From Anaerolineae bacterium (GTDB lineage Bacteria; Chloroflexota; Anaerolineae; Anaerolineales; Villigracilaceae): a stretch of 64,000 bases of DNA. Of this stretch, positions 1 through 8,421 are shown piece after piece (position 1 is the first letter of the stretch; each line of letters begins with the position of its first letter). The stretch covers positions 1 through 64,000 of the forward strand of contig JASJYH010000002.1 in the NCBI GenBank assembly GCA_030123675.1, given 5' to 3'. The translations under genes and the position numbers were made by a program. Under the pieces are notes generated by a model. That model made no database searches. It saw only the letters and a program-made list of their open reading frames with translations, and had not been told where the DNA came from.

Positions 1-1324
1 CCACCGGCTGTTCTCCATTGATACTATCATTTAGCCATACACAATACTCTTTTGCAGACCTCCACGAAACTTTGGTAACCGGGTGGTTGCGTTTTTTTTG
101 CCAGTTTCTTACCGAGTGCTTGCCACCTTCCGCCCCCACAAAAGAATTGTATTGTTCATTTGTAACAGTGTACCGCCCCAGCCAGTAATCATAAGGAATA
201 TCTACAGTGTGCTGTGGCTTTTCATTATGCTTCTTGTCATCGCTGCCCATTAAAAAGGGTCCGGCTGGAACGCGGCAGAACTCCATATCTTTGATTGTCA
301 TGCGTTCTGGCAGCTTTTCAAGTATCTGCTTTTTTGCCGGTTTATCAGATTGGGCCAATTCGGCGGCTTCGCATTGAGTTCTCACTTTAGCCTTCTTTTC
401 TTCTCCTGCCAACGTTTCCGTCCTTAGAATCGGCTCAGGTTGGGGTTTGGACTCATCAAGCACTTCAGTGGCCGTTATCTGCTTTTTTGTTTTTGGTTTA
501 TCTATTATCTCTTTTACGGTCACTGCCCGTAAGACTCGGTCAAAGTCGGGCGCGTTTGAATAATGATCGGTAGCCGCTTTGGCCATCGCCTTTTGTAATA
601 CCGGGCCGATACCGGCAGGCAGTTTGGGATTGGCCACTAATATATCCGGAACCGGTTCGTTGAGGTGCTTGAGCACTATTGCGATGGCGGTGTCCGCTTC
701 GTACGGCAATTTTCCGGTCAGCATTTCAAATAAAATGACCCCTAAGGCGTAGATGTCACTGCGCCCGTCCATCGTCTTATCAGCCCGTGCTTGTTCCGGG
801 CTCATGTAGGCTGGGGTGCCTATAATTCCGCTGCCGGTTAATTTAGCAGATCCCTCAATCAGTATGGCAATCCCAAAATCAGCCAGGTGGGCGCGACCAT
901 CTTCGTCAAACAAGATATTGCCAGGTTTGAGATCGCGGTGAACGATATTTCGGGAATGAGCCTTTTCTAGTGCTGGAGCAATCTGCGAGAAAATTTTAAT
1001 GACTTCAGAAAGTTTAAGAAGTCCGCTTTCTAACTTATCCGCCAAAGATCCCCCCGACATATAGCGCATCACGAGATAGGGCTGGCCATCATCCTCTCAA
1101 AAATCATAAATTGGCACTATAGCAGGATGTTCAAGTTTGGCAATTGTTTGGGCTTCTTGCTCAAAACGGGACCGGAAGGTGGGGTCTTGTAAAAGTAAAG
1201 GTGGTACCAACTTAATTGCAACATCGCGTTTTATGCGTGGATCGATAGCACGATAAACTGTCGCCATGCCCCCACGACCTATTTCTTCTTCGATCTTGTA
1301 ACGCCCAATTTTCTCTAAAGCCAA
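1..1324 (-). pseudogene. Ser/Thr protein kinase with C-terminal FGE-sulfatase domain, interrupted by in-frame TGA; runs off the window
   Basis: A Hanks-type kinase on the minus strand starts at a TTG preceded by GAGGG. The first 75 codons hold the glycine loop ([11 protein letters not shown]) and the VAIK lysine, then a TGA follows PIYDF. The same frame continues without further stops: HRDLKPGN, DFGIA and SPEQA motifs, the rest of the kinase fold, a linker, and a formylglycine-generating-enzyme-like domain (VPAGPFLMGS, YTVTNEQY) cut by the window edge. Kinases of this family almost always have Gly after YDF, so GGA to TGA explains the stop. No GC-rich hairpin follows, so recoding is unlikely. 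I read it as a recent nonsense mutation or a base-call error in an otherwise intact cytoplasmic signalling kinase. Confidence 0.8.
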
Positions 1325-1443
1325 CCTTTATACCCTCAGTAATAGATTTTATTTGCAAGCCTACATTTGGGTTCGTTATTCTGGACAATCATAGTCGATT
1401 CCTATAGAGGAATTTTATTTATTATAATCCAGGGGGTATCTGC

Positions 1444-1518
1444 TTAAAACAGAAACGCTTCTACCATCTCACCCGCACTAAGGACCCTCGGAGCTGCAAG
1501 GGTGAAGGGAATATATTC
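1444..1518 (-). pseudogene. relic of the 3' end of a second moeA
   Basis: Reading the minus strand gives 24 codons ending VLSAGEMVEAFLF and a TAA stop. The intact MoeA upstream ends LSAGEMVEVLLV, and the last 42 bases agree at roughly 70 percent with several silent differences, so this is homology rather than chance. An in-frame TGA precedes it and no longer ORF remains. vapBC lies between moeA and this tail, which suggests that a tandem moeA copy was largely lost, perhaps when the toxin-antitoxin module arrived. The rest of the 1325-1538 spacer shows nothing clear. Confidence 0.6.
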
Positions 1519-1538
1519 TCACACTTCCAAATCCCCTA

Positions 1539-1952
1539 TCAGACAGCCCAATCAACAGCCTTTGCTAATTGGGCATCTGCGGTAATCAATGGGATTTCCA
1601 ACTTTTGAGCAAGAACAGCATAACAGGCATCATATGCGCTCAGGTTCTTATCGCTTGCAAGCAGCAAAGCCTCTTCAATCAAATCGGCGGTGGAGGTTGT
1701 CTGCAGGGCAAGGGCTTTCAGATCGGCCAGGTCAGCTTGTGAATCTTCCAGCGCTCGTCCAAACCTGCGGGTATATTTGAGCAAAATATTGGCGCATTCA
1801 ATATAGAATAAATCCGGGACGTATAATTTTGGGGATTGATCTTCAGCCTGTATTGCAAAGAGGCTATAAACCTGATCTGAGAATTCTTCTTTTACAAATA
1901 ATTTAATTCCAACACTGGCATCTACCACCCAGCCATGTGTGTCCACGCTCAT
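1539..1952 (-). CDS. vapC: VapC-type PIN-domain ribonuclease toxin
   Basis: This 137-residue PIN protein carries the four acidic metal ligands: D11 (WVVDAS), E52 (YIEC), D108 (YDAC) and D126 (ITADAQ). PIN toxins cleave tRNA or rRNA with Mg2+ and are held inactive by the partner antitoxin. The start codon overlaps the upstream antitoxin stop by 4 bases (ATGA), so the two are translationally coupled. Length is normal and the active site is complete, so it should be functional. The RNA target cannot be read from sequence. Confidence 0.9.
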   Translation of the reverse strand: MSVDTHGWVVDASVGIKLFVKEEFSDQVYSLFAIQAEDQSPKLYVPDLFYIECANILLKYTRRFGRALEDSQADLADLKALALQTTSTADLIEEALLLASDKNLSAYDACYAVLAQKLEIPLITADAQLAKAVDWAV

Positions 1953-2191
1953 CTAGCGCGGTCTTCGTGCAGCAAGGCCAGCGTGGAAGGCGCGTCCTCG
2001 GGAACACTAAAGCGTCTGCTCCGGATGGAATTTAACACTTCCGCCTGTAACTTGCGACGCTCCTCAGCCTCAACAGCCTGGGATAACATATTAATTACCT
2101 GCGCGCTCAAAGAGCGATTGCGCGCCTTTGCTAATTTATGGAGACGCTCATAAAGCTCACTGGGGACACTGCGAACATGCAAAATACTCAT
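1949..2191 (-). CDS. vapB: ribbon-helix-helix antitoxin of the VapB/FitA type
   Basis: This 80-residue protein begins with a ribbon-helix-helix fold: a short strand (ILHVRSVP), then two helices (ELYERLHKLAKARNRSLSAQ, VINMLSQAVEAEERRK). The C-terminal tail would wrap the VapC active site. It is the first gene of the pair and follows a good promoter that overlaps an inverted repeat, as expected of an autorepressing antitoxin. A ribosome-binding site (AAAGGAAT) lies before the ATG. Confidence 0.85.
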   Translation of the reverse strand: MSILHVRSVPSELYERLHKLAKARNRSLSAQVINMLSQAVEAEERRKLQAEVLNSIRSRRFSVPEDAPSTLALLHEDRAR

Positions 2192-2213
2192 CGATTATTC
2201 CTTTAGATAACGT

Positions 2214-2248
2214 ATAATAGCACATTTGGTTGCGTTATGCAACCAAAT
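2214..2248 (-). promoter_or_regulatory. vapBC promoter with overlapping 10-bp inverted-repeat operator
   Basis: On the minus strand TTGCAT (plus 2237-2242) and TATTAT (plus 2214-2219) are 17 bp apart, a good sigma-70-type pair. The perfect inverted repeat ATTTGGTTGC-5-GCAACCAAAT (2224-2248) covers the -35 box and the spacer. A VapB2-VapC complex bound there would block RNA polymerase. The hairpin has no U-run, so it is not a convincing moeA terminator. Confidence 0.65.
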
Positions 2249-2255
2249 AAATTAT

Positions 2256-3533
2256 TTACACCAACAACACTTCCACCATCTCGCCCGCGCTCAAGCCAGT
2301 GGCATCCGGCGAAATGCGCAGCAGGCCGTCTGCGGCGGCCAGGCTAAAGATCAAATTCGATTTACCAAAGATGGGTTCGGCTTCAAGGACCTCTCCCCCG
2401 GCCCCTTCGCGCAGCACCCCTTTGGGGCTCCTAGAGGGAGAGGGGGATACGAGCCGAACCGGCCACCAGTCTTCCCGCCCAGATTGAGAAGGTAAATTAA
2501 CGGTCAATTTTGCCTGGACAGTCGCTTTGGGGCGCGGATTGGCACCCAGCAATTTTTCGATCAGGGGCACAACGAATAAATAGCCATTTACGAGTGCACT
2601 GACGGGATTTCCCGGCAACCCAATCACAGCCTTTCCGTCACACACGCCCAGAATGGTCGGTTTTCCGGGGCGGGTGTTGATGCCATGCACCAATACCCCA
2701 GGCCCCCCGAGCTTATTAATAACATCGGCAGTCATATCGCGTGTGCTAGCCGATGAACCGGCCGTAATAATCACCAGGTCGCACTCGCTCAAGGCCTCGG
2801 CGGCGGTGTCGTGGAGCGCTTCGAAAGTATCCTCCACTATCCCGTATTGCACCGGCTCAGCGCCTGATTTGGTCACCAACGCGGCCAAGGTGTGCGAGTT
2901 GATGTCACGCACTTGTCCCGGTCGGGGGGATTCTTCTGGCGGTATGACTTCATCGCCGGAAGAAATCAGGCCTACGCGTACCTTTTTGGCTACGCGCAGT
3001 TCGGTTAATCCCAAGGCCAGCAGTCCCCCGATCTCGGCCGGCCGCATCAGGGTCCCTTTGGCCTGCACCAACTGTCCCTGGGCGACATCCTCCCCGATCC
3101 TAATTACGTTCTCCCCTTCCGCCGCGGATTTATATATTTCTAGTTCGCCCTCACGAGCAGATTGAGTGTATTCCATCATGACGACTGCATTGGCCCCTTC
3201 GGGCAGCATTCCGCCTGTATGGATTGTCATGCAATGGCCTGGCTCCAATTCAGATTTGGGGGCCGCACCCATTGGAACTTCGCCAGCTAAATTGAGATAA
3301 GCGGGCAAGGAATCGCTTGCGCCGAAAGTGTCCTTGGCTTGGACGGCGAAGCCATCCACCGTAGAACGGCGGAAATCCGGTAGCGGATGCGGCGCATGGA
3401 TATCTTCAGCGCTGATCCGGTTGAGGGACGAAGGTACTTCGATTAATTCGGAAGCAATTTCAGGCTTCGGAAGATGCGAAAACAGTTTTTCACGGGCTTC
3501 ATCCGGCGGTAATAGAGTCAAGAATTCAGGCAT
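2256..3533 (-). CDS. moeA: molybdopterin molybdenumtransferase MoeA
   Basis: MoeA inserts molybdate (or tungstate) into adenylylated molybdopterin to finish the cofactor. The 425-residue protein has the N-terminal MoeA domain with STVDGFAV (D60), the central MPT-binding domain with SSGDE, TAGSSAS and GLPGNPVSA, and a C-terminal beta-barrel ending LSAGEMVEVLLV. Between roughly residues 362 and 382 it holds an extra Ser/Pro/Gly-rich stretch (SPSPSRSPKG) encoded by an imperfect palindrome, absent from typical MoeA. The cofactor would feed the xanthine-dehydrogenase-like enzyme, the AOR and the sulfite-oxidase-fold enzyme in this window. The UbiA-like gene lies 7 nt upstream, so they are probably cotranscribed. 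Confidence 0.93.
   Translation of the reverse strand: MPEFLTLLPPDEAREKLFSHLPKPEIASELIEVPSSLNRISAEDIHAPHPLPDFRRSTVDGFAVQAKDTFGASDSLPAYLNLAGEVPMGAAPKSELEPGHCMTIHTGGMLPEGANAVVMMEYTQSAREGELEIYKSAAEGENVIRIGEDVAQGQLVQAKGTLMRPAEIGGLLALGLTELRVAKKVRVGLISSGDEVIPPEESPRPGQVRDINSHTLAALVTKSGAEPVQYGIVEDTFEALHDTAAEALSECDLVIITAGSSASTRDMTADVINKLGGPGVLVHGINTRPGKPTILGVCDGKAVIGLPGNPVSALVNGYLFVVPLIEKLLGANPRPKATVQAKLTVNLPSQSGREDWWPVRLVSPSPSRSPKGVLREGAGGEVLEAEPIFGKSNLIFSLAAADGLLRISPDATGLSAGEMVEVLLV
2390..2443. repeat. palindromic element inside moeA
   Basis: Outer arms CCTCTCCC and GGGAGAGG pair perfectly over 8 bp, and inner GCCCC/GGGGC also pair. The element is in frame, encodes a low-complexity Ser/Pro/Gly stretch and sits in a loop-prone part of the C-terminal domain. 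Short GC-rich palindromes that insert in frame into genes are known from several bacterial genomes. Only one copy is seen in this window. Confidence 0.5.
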
Positions 3534-3540
3534 ATGTTAT

Positions 3541-4422
3541 TTACCGGATCCAAAAAGCAAACGTTAGGAAATAAGTAGTAAGCCCAAAAACTGCGAGGGC
3601 GTTGATTGTTATCAAATTCCAGATGGGTTTGGCTCCCTGGCTGATGCTTTGCAACCAGAAAATCTGCAATATGGCGAATGGAAGAGTTAGAAGGGACGGC
3701 CAAATTAATCCCCATGCTAGGCCCAAGTAAGGAGCGCTTGCTAGTATCAGGTAGGCACCTAAGACCAGGCTGTGATGCAACGGAACCGCCCGTTCCCAAC
3801 CGATAATCCGCAAGAAGGTACGACGATCATATTTCTGGTCGCTGGCATAGGATGGAAATCCTAACGTAATAAAATATGCAAAGGCTAAGAGTGTAAGGGA
3901 GAAGGATATCATGGCGACCACGCGATGATATTCACCCTGTTGGAATACAAAGCCAATTCCAGGAGAAATCAATCCAATTTGAACAGCCAATCCTAACTCG
4001 CCAAGGCCTGAATCTACCAATCGCAGTGGCCGAACTGCATACGCCAGCAACACAAACACAGAGAGCACCAAAAACAATATGCCGACTGGTGTAAGTACAC
4101 CTCTCTGGGCTGCTATTAATATGAAGATTGCCAAGGTTGCCAGAGCACTGATTGACAACAACAAAGCCGCTTTGCGTAAGTTAACTCGCTCAGCACGGTT
4201 CTGGTTCCTATTCGAAGGTTGATCTATAGGCCTAAGCGCTTCGACAAGTAAGTTCATGCCGAACTGCGCCAAAATGATAATAACAAACCCCAACCAAAAA
4301 ACCGTCCAATTTTGAGAAACTCCCAGATATCGCGATATGCCCGTACCTAAGATATAGGTTAATATTGCGAAGAGGATTACTAAAGGTTGCGACAATCGGA
4401 AAAGGACGAATGTATTTTTCAT
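3541..4422 (-). CDS. UbiA-superfamily membrane protein with degenerate first Asp motif
   Basis: This 293-residue protein has about eight to nine hydrophobic segments and UbiA features: YAVRPLRL near residue 128, a GLGEL turn, and a second acidic motif SDQKYDRRT (D195, D199). UbiA enzymes move prenyl chains onto aromatic acceptors in the membrane. The first motif, normally NDxxDxxxD, reads MNLLVEALRPID (N57, E61, D66), so Mg-diphosphate binding may be weak or altered. It could be a MenA-like quinone prenyltransferase, fitting the menG-like gene at 17.8 kb, or a divergent paralogue. It precedes moeA by 7 nt on the same strand. Confidence 0.65.
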   Translation of the reverse strand: MKNTFVLFRLSQPLVILFAILTYILGTGISRYLGVSQNWTVFWLGFVIIILAQFGMNLLVEALRPIDQPSNRNQNRAERVNLRKAALLLSISALATLAIFILIAAQRGVLTPVGILFLVLSVFVLLAYAVRPLRLVDSGLGELGLAVQIGLISPGIGFVFQQGEYHRVVAMISFSLTLLAFAYFITLGFPSYASDQKYDRRTFLRIIGWERAVPLHHSLVLGAYLILASAPYLGLAWGLIWPSLLTLPFAILQIFWLQSISQGAKPIWNLITINALAVFGLTTYFLTFAFWIR

Positions 4423-4583
4423 AAGGATATGTTTTCTTTAAGCCACGACTAAATTTAAACCAGGTATTTTCCGAAGACTAAAATAATCTGGAAAATTGCC
4501 ACAACCCGGATTAGGTCAATTCAGTATTGATGAGCGGAAGCTGATTTTTCTGTTTATTGGGCCTCTGTCATAAAAAATGTTTA

Positions 4584-5060
4584 TCAATCAACCAATTTGG
4601 GAATATCTCTGATATGGATTTGATTGTGCCTGTAAATCAATTTGATCATTTCAACCAATTGCACTTGTCCTAAAAATGGATGCCGGCCTTCTATTTTCAA
4701 ATCTTCCTGTGAAAGGTTCGAGACCCACTCAGCAAGCTCATTTCGTACTTCGCCAAATTGTTCCAATAATTCAGCTGGTGGAATGCCCGCCGATTTTTCC
4801 TGTTGACGGGCATTGTAGCGATCAACTGAAAATTCATCCGAAACCCCCATTCCGCCTTCCCGAACAAGTTTAAATAGCTTAAACAATCCGCGTTCAGCCG
4901 TCACCAGATGAGCAAGCACATTTCGGATCGTCCATGTCTCGCCTTCGTTATACACTTTGAGCTCCCATTTATCATCGGATAACGCGCCAAAATACTCTCT
5001 AACTTTCTGTCCCTCTTTCTTCAATCGGTCGGCAAGCCAGGTAGGAGTGATCTCAGCCAT
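4584..5060 (-). CDS. DinB-family four-helix protein
   Basis: This 158-residue member of the DinB/YfiT fold has the typical N-terminal WTIRNVLAHLVTAERG (first metal-type His) and C-terminal YRHNQIHIRDI (the other His positions). Such proteins are metal-binding four-helix bundles, often thiol-dependent transferases, but the substrate is unknown here. I start at the ATG at 5058-5060 because AAAGGAAAA lies just before it; the track's upstream Met would overlap the SDR stop. It follows the SDR by 10 nt and is probably in its operon. Confidence 0.75.
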   Translation of the reverse strand: MAEITPTWLADRLKKEGQKVREYFGALSDDKWELKVYNEGETWTIRNVLAHLVTAERGLFKLFKLVREGGMGVSDEFSVDRYNARQQEKSAGIPPAELLEQFGEVRNELAEWVSNLSQEDLKIEGRHPFLGQVQLVEMIKLIYRHNQIHIRDIPKLVD

Positions 5061-5070
5061 CAGTTTTCCT

Positions 5071-5814
5071 TTACAGCAGTGAATAACCGCCATCCACAGC
5101 GATAGTTTGGCCTGTAATATACTCGTTTTTTAGCAAAATTCCGAGCGCAGAATATATTTCCTCAGGTTTGGCTGGACGTTTTAAAGGAAGATTTCCCACC
5201 AGCTTATCCCACTCCTTATCGGACACATTATTTGAAGGCAACACCAATCCTGGAGCAATTGCGTTCACACGCACCATTGGCGCAAAGGAGCGCGCCAAAA
5301 CTTTCGTAAGGGACTCAAGAGCGGCTTTGCTGACCGTATAGGATGGAAACCTGCTCCAAGCTTTAGCTGCACCAATATCAGAAATATTTACGATCAATCC
5401 CCCGCGCTTCATTCTCCTGGAGGCCTGCTGGGCGTTAAGGAAAGGCGCTCTCAAATTCAAGTTTATTGCAATGTCCCACTGCTCGAGTGGCAGGGATAGT
5501 GCCTCTCCACGAGGCATCACAGCAGCAGAATTCACCCAAACGGCCAGGTTTGATAGTTGTGAACTATGGTCTGATAAAAGTAAATCAATCGACGAAAACA
5601 AGGATGTGATCTGATCTGGCTGAGTCAAGTCTGCTTGTAAGCAATATCCTGGGACATCATATTTTTTAATCTCATCCACAGTCTTGCGAGCCTCTTGTCC
5701 TGAGTGATGATAATGGATCAGGACAGCGTAACCCAGACGTGCAAGTGAGTACGCCAATGCTCGGCCTAATCGGTGAGCACCGCCTGTTACCACTGCCAGC
5801 GGATATTTTTCCAT
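5071..5814 (-). CDS. short-chain dehydrogenase/reductase, pteridine-reductase-like
   Basis: This 247-residue SDR has the NADP site TGGAHRLG (residues 10-17), with the Arg typical of pteridine reductases, followed by NSAAV (95-99), an NIS catalytic region near 145, and Y159/K163 (SYTVSK). It ends with the tetramer-forming ITGQTIAVDGG. It probably reduces a small carbonyl or pterin substrate with NADPH in the cytoplasm; the pterin link rests only on the TGGxxRLG variant. It is first in a run with the DinB gene. Confidence 0.8.
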   Translation of the reverse strand: MEKYPLAVVTGGAHRLGRALAYSLARLGYAVLIHYHHSGQEARKTVDEIKKYDVPGYCLQADLTQPDQITSLFSSIDLLLSDHSSQLSNLAVWVNSAAVMPRGEALSLPLEQWDIAINLNLRAPFLNAQQASRRMKRGGLIVNISDIGAAKAWSRFPSYTVSKAALESLTKVLARSFAPMVRVNAIAPGLVLPSNNVSDKEWDKLVGNLPLKRPAKPEEIYSALGILLKNEYITGQTIAVDGGYSLL

Positions 5815-6157
5815 GGGATTGTTTTACCACAAATCCAATTCAAGGATGGCCTTTCAGGCTGTAGGTTAGATACGAAATACGTTTGATACGAAGAACCAAA
5901 TTTCGGCGGGCCGTTCAGCCAATCAATGCATAAAAGAGGGCACCCATTGGTTTCCATACGGTATGTAGATTCGTGATTATGTTATACTTTTTTCTTCAAT
6001 TGAGTATTATCTTTCCACTTCTGACAACCAATAATCAAATAAATCTATGGTTTTATCCCAAACTGGTATCAGGATGGATAAATTTGCCATTCACCAAAAG
6101 TTATTGGGATATGAAGCTCATTTTCCGTAAATATATGTTTAAATATTTGGAGGCAGT
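5815..6157. other. divergent intergenic region
   Basis: This 343-bp AT-rich spacer separates the leftward SDR gene and the rightward hydrolase. A TATACT near 5981 could be a rightward -10 box but has no convincing -35. The 62-codon ORF at 5973 is hydrophobic and ends at the hydrolase start; I do not regard it as a gene. No repeat or RNA is evident. Confidence 0.5.
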
Positions 6158-7660
6158 GTGAGAAGACGTAATACGTCTGTGCTGGTCCGTTTTGTTTCAA
6201 TTTTATTCTTAAGCGCAACTATCTTTTTGACAATTATCTCGCTAATTGGTTACAGCCGCGAGCGGAATAATTATCCCAGCGGAATGACTATAGGCGGGGT
6301 CCCGGTTGGCGGCTTAACCCCCAAACAAGCCTCTGACCGAATTTTGCTAGTCTACAATACCCCAATAGAAACATTTTACGGCGAAAATATTATTCACATT
6401 GGTCCGTCTGTAGTAGGGTTCCAAATAGATATGGATTCGATGATAGCGGCAGCAGACTTAATTCGGACAGGCGGTTCATTTTGGGGAGGATTTTGGAATT
6501 ACTTATGGAATCAGGAACCCACCTCCGCAGCAATTCCTTTGCGGGCCACAATATCGGAAGAACAATTGCAAAATTATTTAAAGTTTGAGATCTCTTCACG
6601 CTATGATATCCCCCCGGAACCTGCCCAACCGATTCCAGGCAGCACAAATTTTTCTCTTGGCAACCCTGGGCAAACTCTTGATCATGAACGAGCGGTCTTT
6701 TTGATCGAAGATGCATTACGTTCACCTCAAGTTCGCTCCGTATTATTAACCCTAGAGCGAAGTGCACCCGCACGTCCTACTCTTGAAAATCTGGAAACTT
6801 TGCTTCAACAGACCATTACTTTGGCTGGCTATGATGGAGTTTTTGGATTGTATATGCTCGATTTACAAACAGGGCAGGAGATTCATTTTGCGATGGATAA
6901 TAATGAGGAAATATCAACAGAACCTGATGTCGCATTTACCGCTTCAAGCATGATAAAAATTCCAATTATGGTCTCGACTTACATCAGAGACGATGGTGAA
7001 GGGCTAGATGAGACGACCGCTAACCAATTATTAAACATGATCCTCAAATCAGAAAACCCTCCGGCTGATGTGTTGATGACCCGCTTGAATGCCTTTAGTG
7101 GCCCCCTAATTGTTACCGAGGATATGCAGAACATTGGCCTCGAAAATACATTTATCGCAGGCTATTTCTGCGACCCATTTAATCCTTGCCCGTTATTACA
7201 ACGATTTAATACACCCGCTAATCAACGATTGGATGTATTTACCGATCCCGATCTTTATAACCAAACCACTCCTTCAGATATGGGTATGCTCATGGCAGAT
7301 ATTTACCAATGCGCCAACTCAGGCGGGGGCGCATTAATAGCAGCATATCCTGGAAAAATCACTTCAACTGTGTGCAAACAAATGATTAGTATTTTAACGG
7401 AAAATAAAATCGGGGTCCTGATTGAAGCGGGTGTACCAGAAGGCACTCAAATCGCCCACAAACATGGCTGGATAAGCGATTCCCTCAGTGGCGTCATCAA
7501 GGATATCAGTGATGCAGCAATTGTTTACTCACCTGGTGGAAACTACGTTTTGGTTATGTCTGCGTATCATCCGGTTCAGGCAATTTGGGACTCAGTCTCA
7601 GGATTGTTTGCACAACTTTCACAAGTCACTTACAATTACTTTAACCTTCCAATTCAATGA
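6158..7660 (+). CDS. membrane-anchored serine hydrolase of the class A beta-lactamase fold with peptidoglycan-binding-type N-domain
   Basis: The 500-residue protein starts at GTG with GGAGG four bases upstream. A transmembrane or signal-anchor helix (residues 11-31) precedes a YoaR/VanW-type domain (GMTIGGVPVGGLTP). The C-terminal half has the serine-hydrolase triad motifs: SxxK at S264-K267 (TASSMIKIP), SEN at 298-300, and a KHG triad (HKHGW). This matches the beta-lactamase-2 family. It probably acts on cell-wall peptides outside the membrane rather than being a resistance enzyme. The general base Glu of true class A enzymes is not obvious. Confidence 0.75.
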   Translation: MRRRNTSVLVRFVSILFLSATIFLTIISLIGYSRERNNYPSGMTIGGVPVGGLTPKQASDRILLVYNTPIETFYGENIIHIGPSVVGFQIDMDSMIAAADLIRTGGSFWGGFWNYLWNQEPTSAAIPLRATISEEQLQNYLKFEISSRYDIPPEPAQPIPGSTNFSLGNPGQTLDHERAVFLIEDALRSPQVRSVLLTLERSAPARPTLENLETLLQQTITLAGYDGVFGLYMLDLQTGQEIHFAMDNNEEISTEPDVAFTASSMIKIPIMVSTYIRDDGEGLDETTANQLLNMILKSENPPADVLMTRLNAFSGPLIVTEDMQNIGLENTFIAGYFCDPFNPCPLLQRFNTPANQRLDVFTDPDLYNQTTPSDMGMLMADIYQCANSGGGALIAAYPGKITSTVCKQMISILTENKIGVLIEAGVPEGTQIAHKHGWISDSLSGVIKDISDAAIVYSPGGNYVLVMSAYHPVQAIWDSVSGLFAQLSQVTYNYFNLPIQ

Positions 7661-7698
7661 CATTAATTTCCAAAGAAGGATACTTTGAATAGTTCATA

Positions 7699-7704
7699 TA
7701 TAAT
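7699..7704 (+). promoter_or_regulatory. TATAAT -10 box, leaderless configuration
   Basis: A perfect TATAAT lies 6 nt before the ATG at 7711, with no Shine-Dalgarno between. A transcript starting about 6-7 nt downstream of the box would begin at the start codon. No -35 box is recognisable. Confidence 0.5.
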
Positions 7705-7710
7705 CTAATT

Positions 7711-8418
7711 ATGAGTACTGCACTAAATCTGTACCGACTTCAACTATTAGATAGTCATATCCTTAAAATACATACCCGGTTAAATGAAATTCGCGAGGAA
7801 CTTGAGAATGACGAAAATTTACAGCAGGCCAAAAAAAGTTTGGCTGAAGCTGAAACGGCCCACAAAAAAACACAAGGAATATTAAATCAAGCGGAAAATG
7901 CAGTAGACGCTCAAAAGAATAAAATTAAACAATCCGAATCAACTCTTTATAGTGGGACTGTAAAAAACCCAAAAGAACTGGAAGATTTGCAAAATGAAAT
8001 TGACGCTCTCAAACGGCATCTTTCAACGCTTGAAGACCGTCAACTTGAGGCAATGGTTGATGAAGAATCCTTAGGCGCCAGTTCCGAAGCAGCCCAAATG
8101 ACGCTTGATGAAGTTAAAACCAAACTTTCTGATCAAAACCAATCCTTATCCGTCGAACAAGATGAACTAAACAAAAACAATTTCCGTTTAGAAACAGAGC
8201 GAGAGGCTGCCCTCTTGCCCATCGACACCCCGATATTAACCAAATACGATAATTTGCGAAAGGAAAAAAGAAATTTGGCAGTCGTAGAACTTAGGGATCA
8301 GGCCTGCACAGCTTGTGGCAACACCCTGACGCCGGCTGAAAACCAAAGCGCACGATCAGCCACAAAAATATTTAACTGCCCTTCTTGCGGACGCATACTA
8401 TTTGCTAAGCAAGAATAA
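7711..8418 (+). CDS. coiled-coil protein with C-terminal C4 zinc ribbon
   Basis: This 235-residue protein is a long helical hairpin (about residues 10-190, rich in Glu, Lys, Gln and Leu heptads) with a zinc ribbon at the end (CTACG near 203 and CPSCG near 227). It matches the zf-RING_7/CT398-like C4 family, often annotated as a nucleic-acid-binding protein of unknown function. It has no signal peptide. It lies 3 nt before the NACHT gene, so the two are almost certainly cotranscribed. Confidence 0.75.
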   Translation: MSTALNLYRLQLLDSHILKIHTRLNEIREELENDENLQQAKKSLAEAETAHKKTQGILNQAENAVDAQKNKIKQSESTLYSGTVKNPKELEDLQNEIDALKRHLSTLEDRQLEAMVDEESLGASSEAAQMTLDEVKTKLSDQNQSLSVEQDELNKNNFRLETEREAALLPIDTPILTKYDNLRKEKRNLAVVELRDQACTACGNTLTPAENQSARSATKIFNCPSCGRILFAKQE

Positions 8419-8421
8419 AAA

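Noticed and set aside
4711-4735. tRNA T-arm-like GGTTCGAGACCC
   Set aside because: No acceptor or anticodon arms around it; it is inside the DinB coding sequence.
5973-6161. 62-codon ORF before the serine hydrolase
   Set aside because: AT-rich, no ribosome-binding site, no family; it ends on the downstream start by chance.
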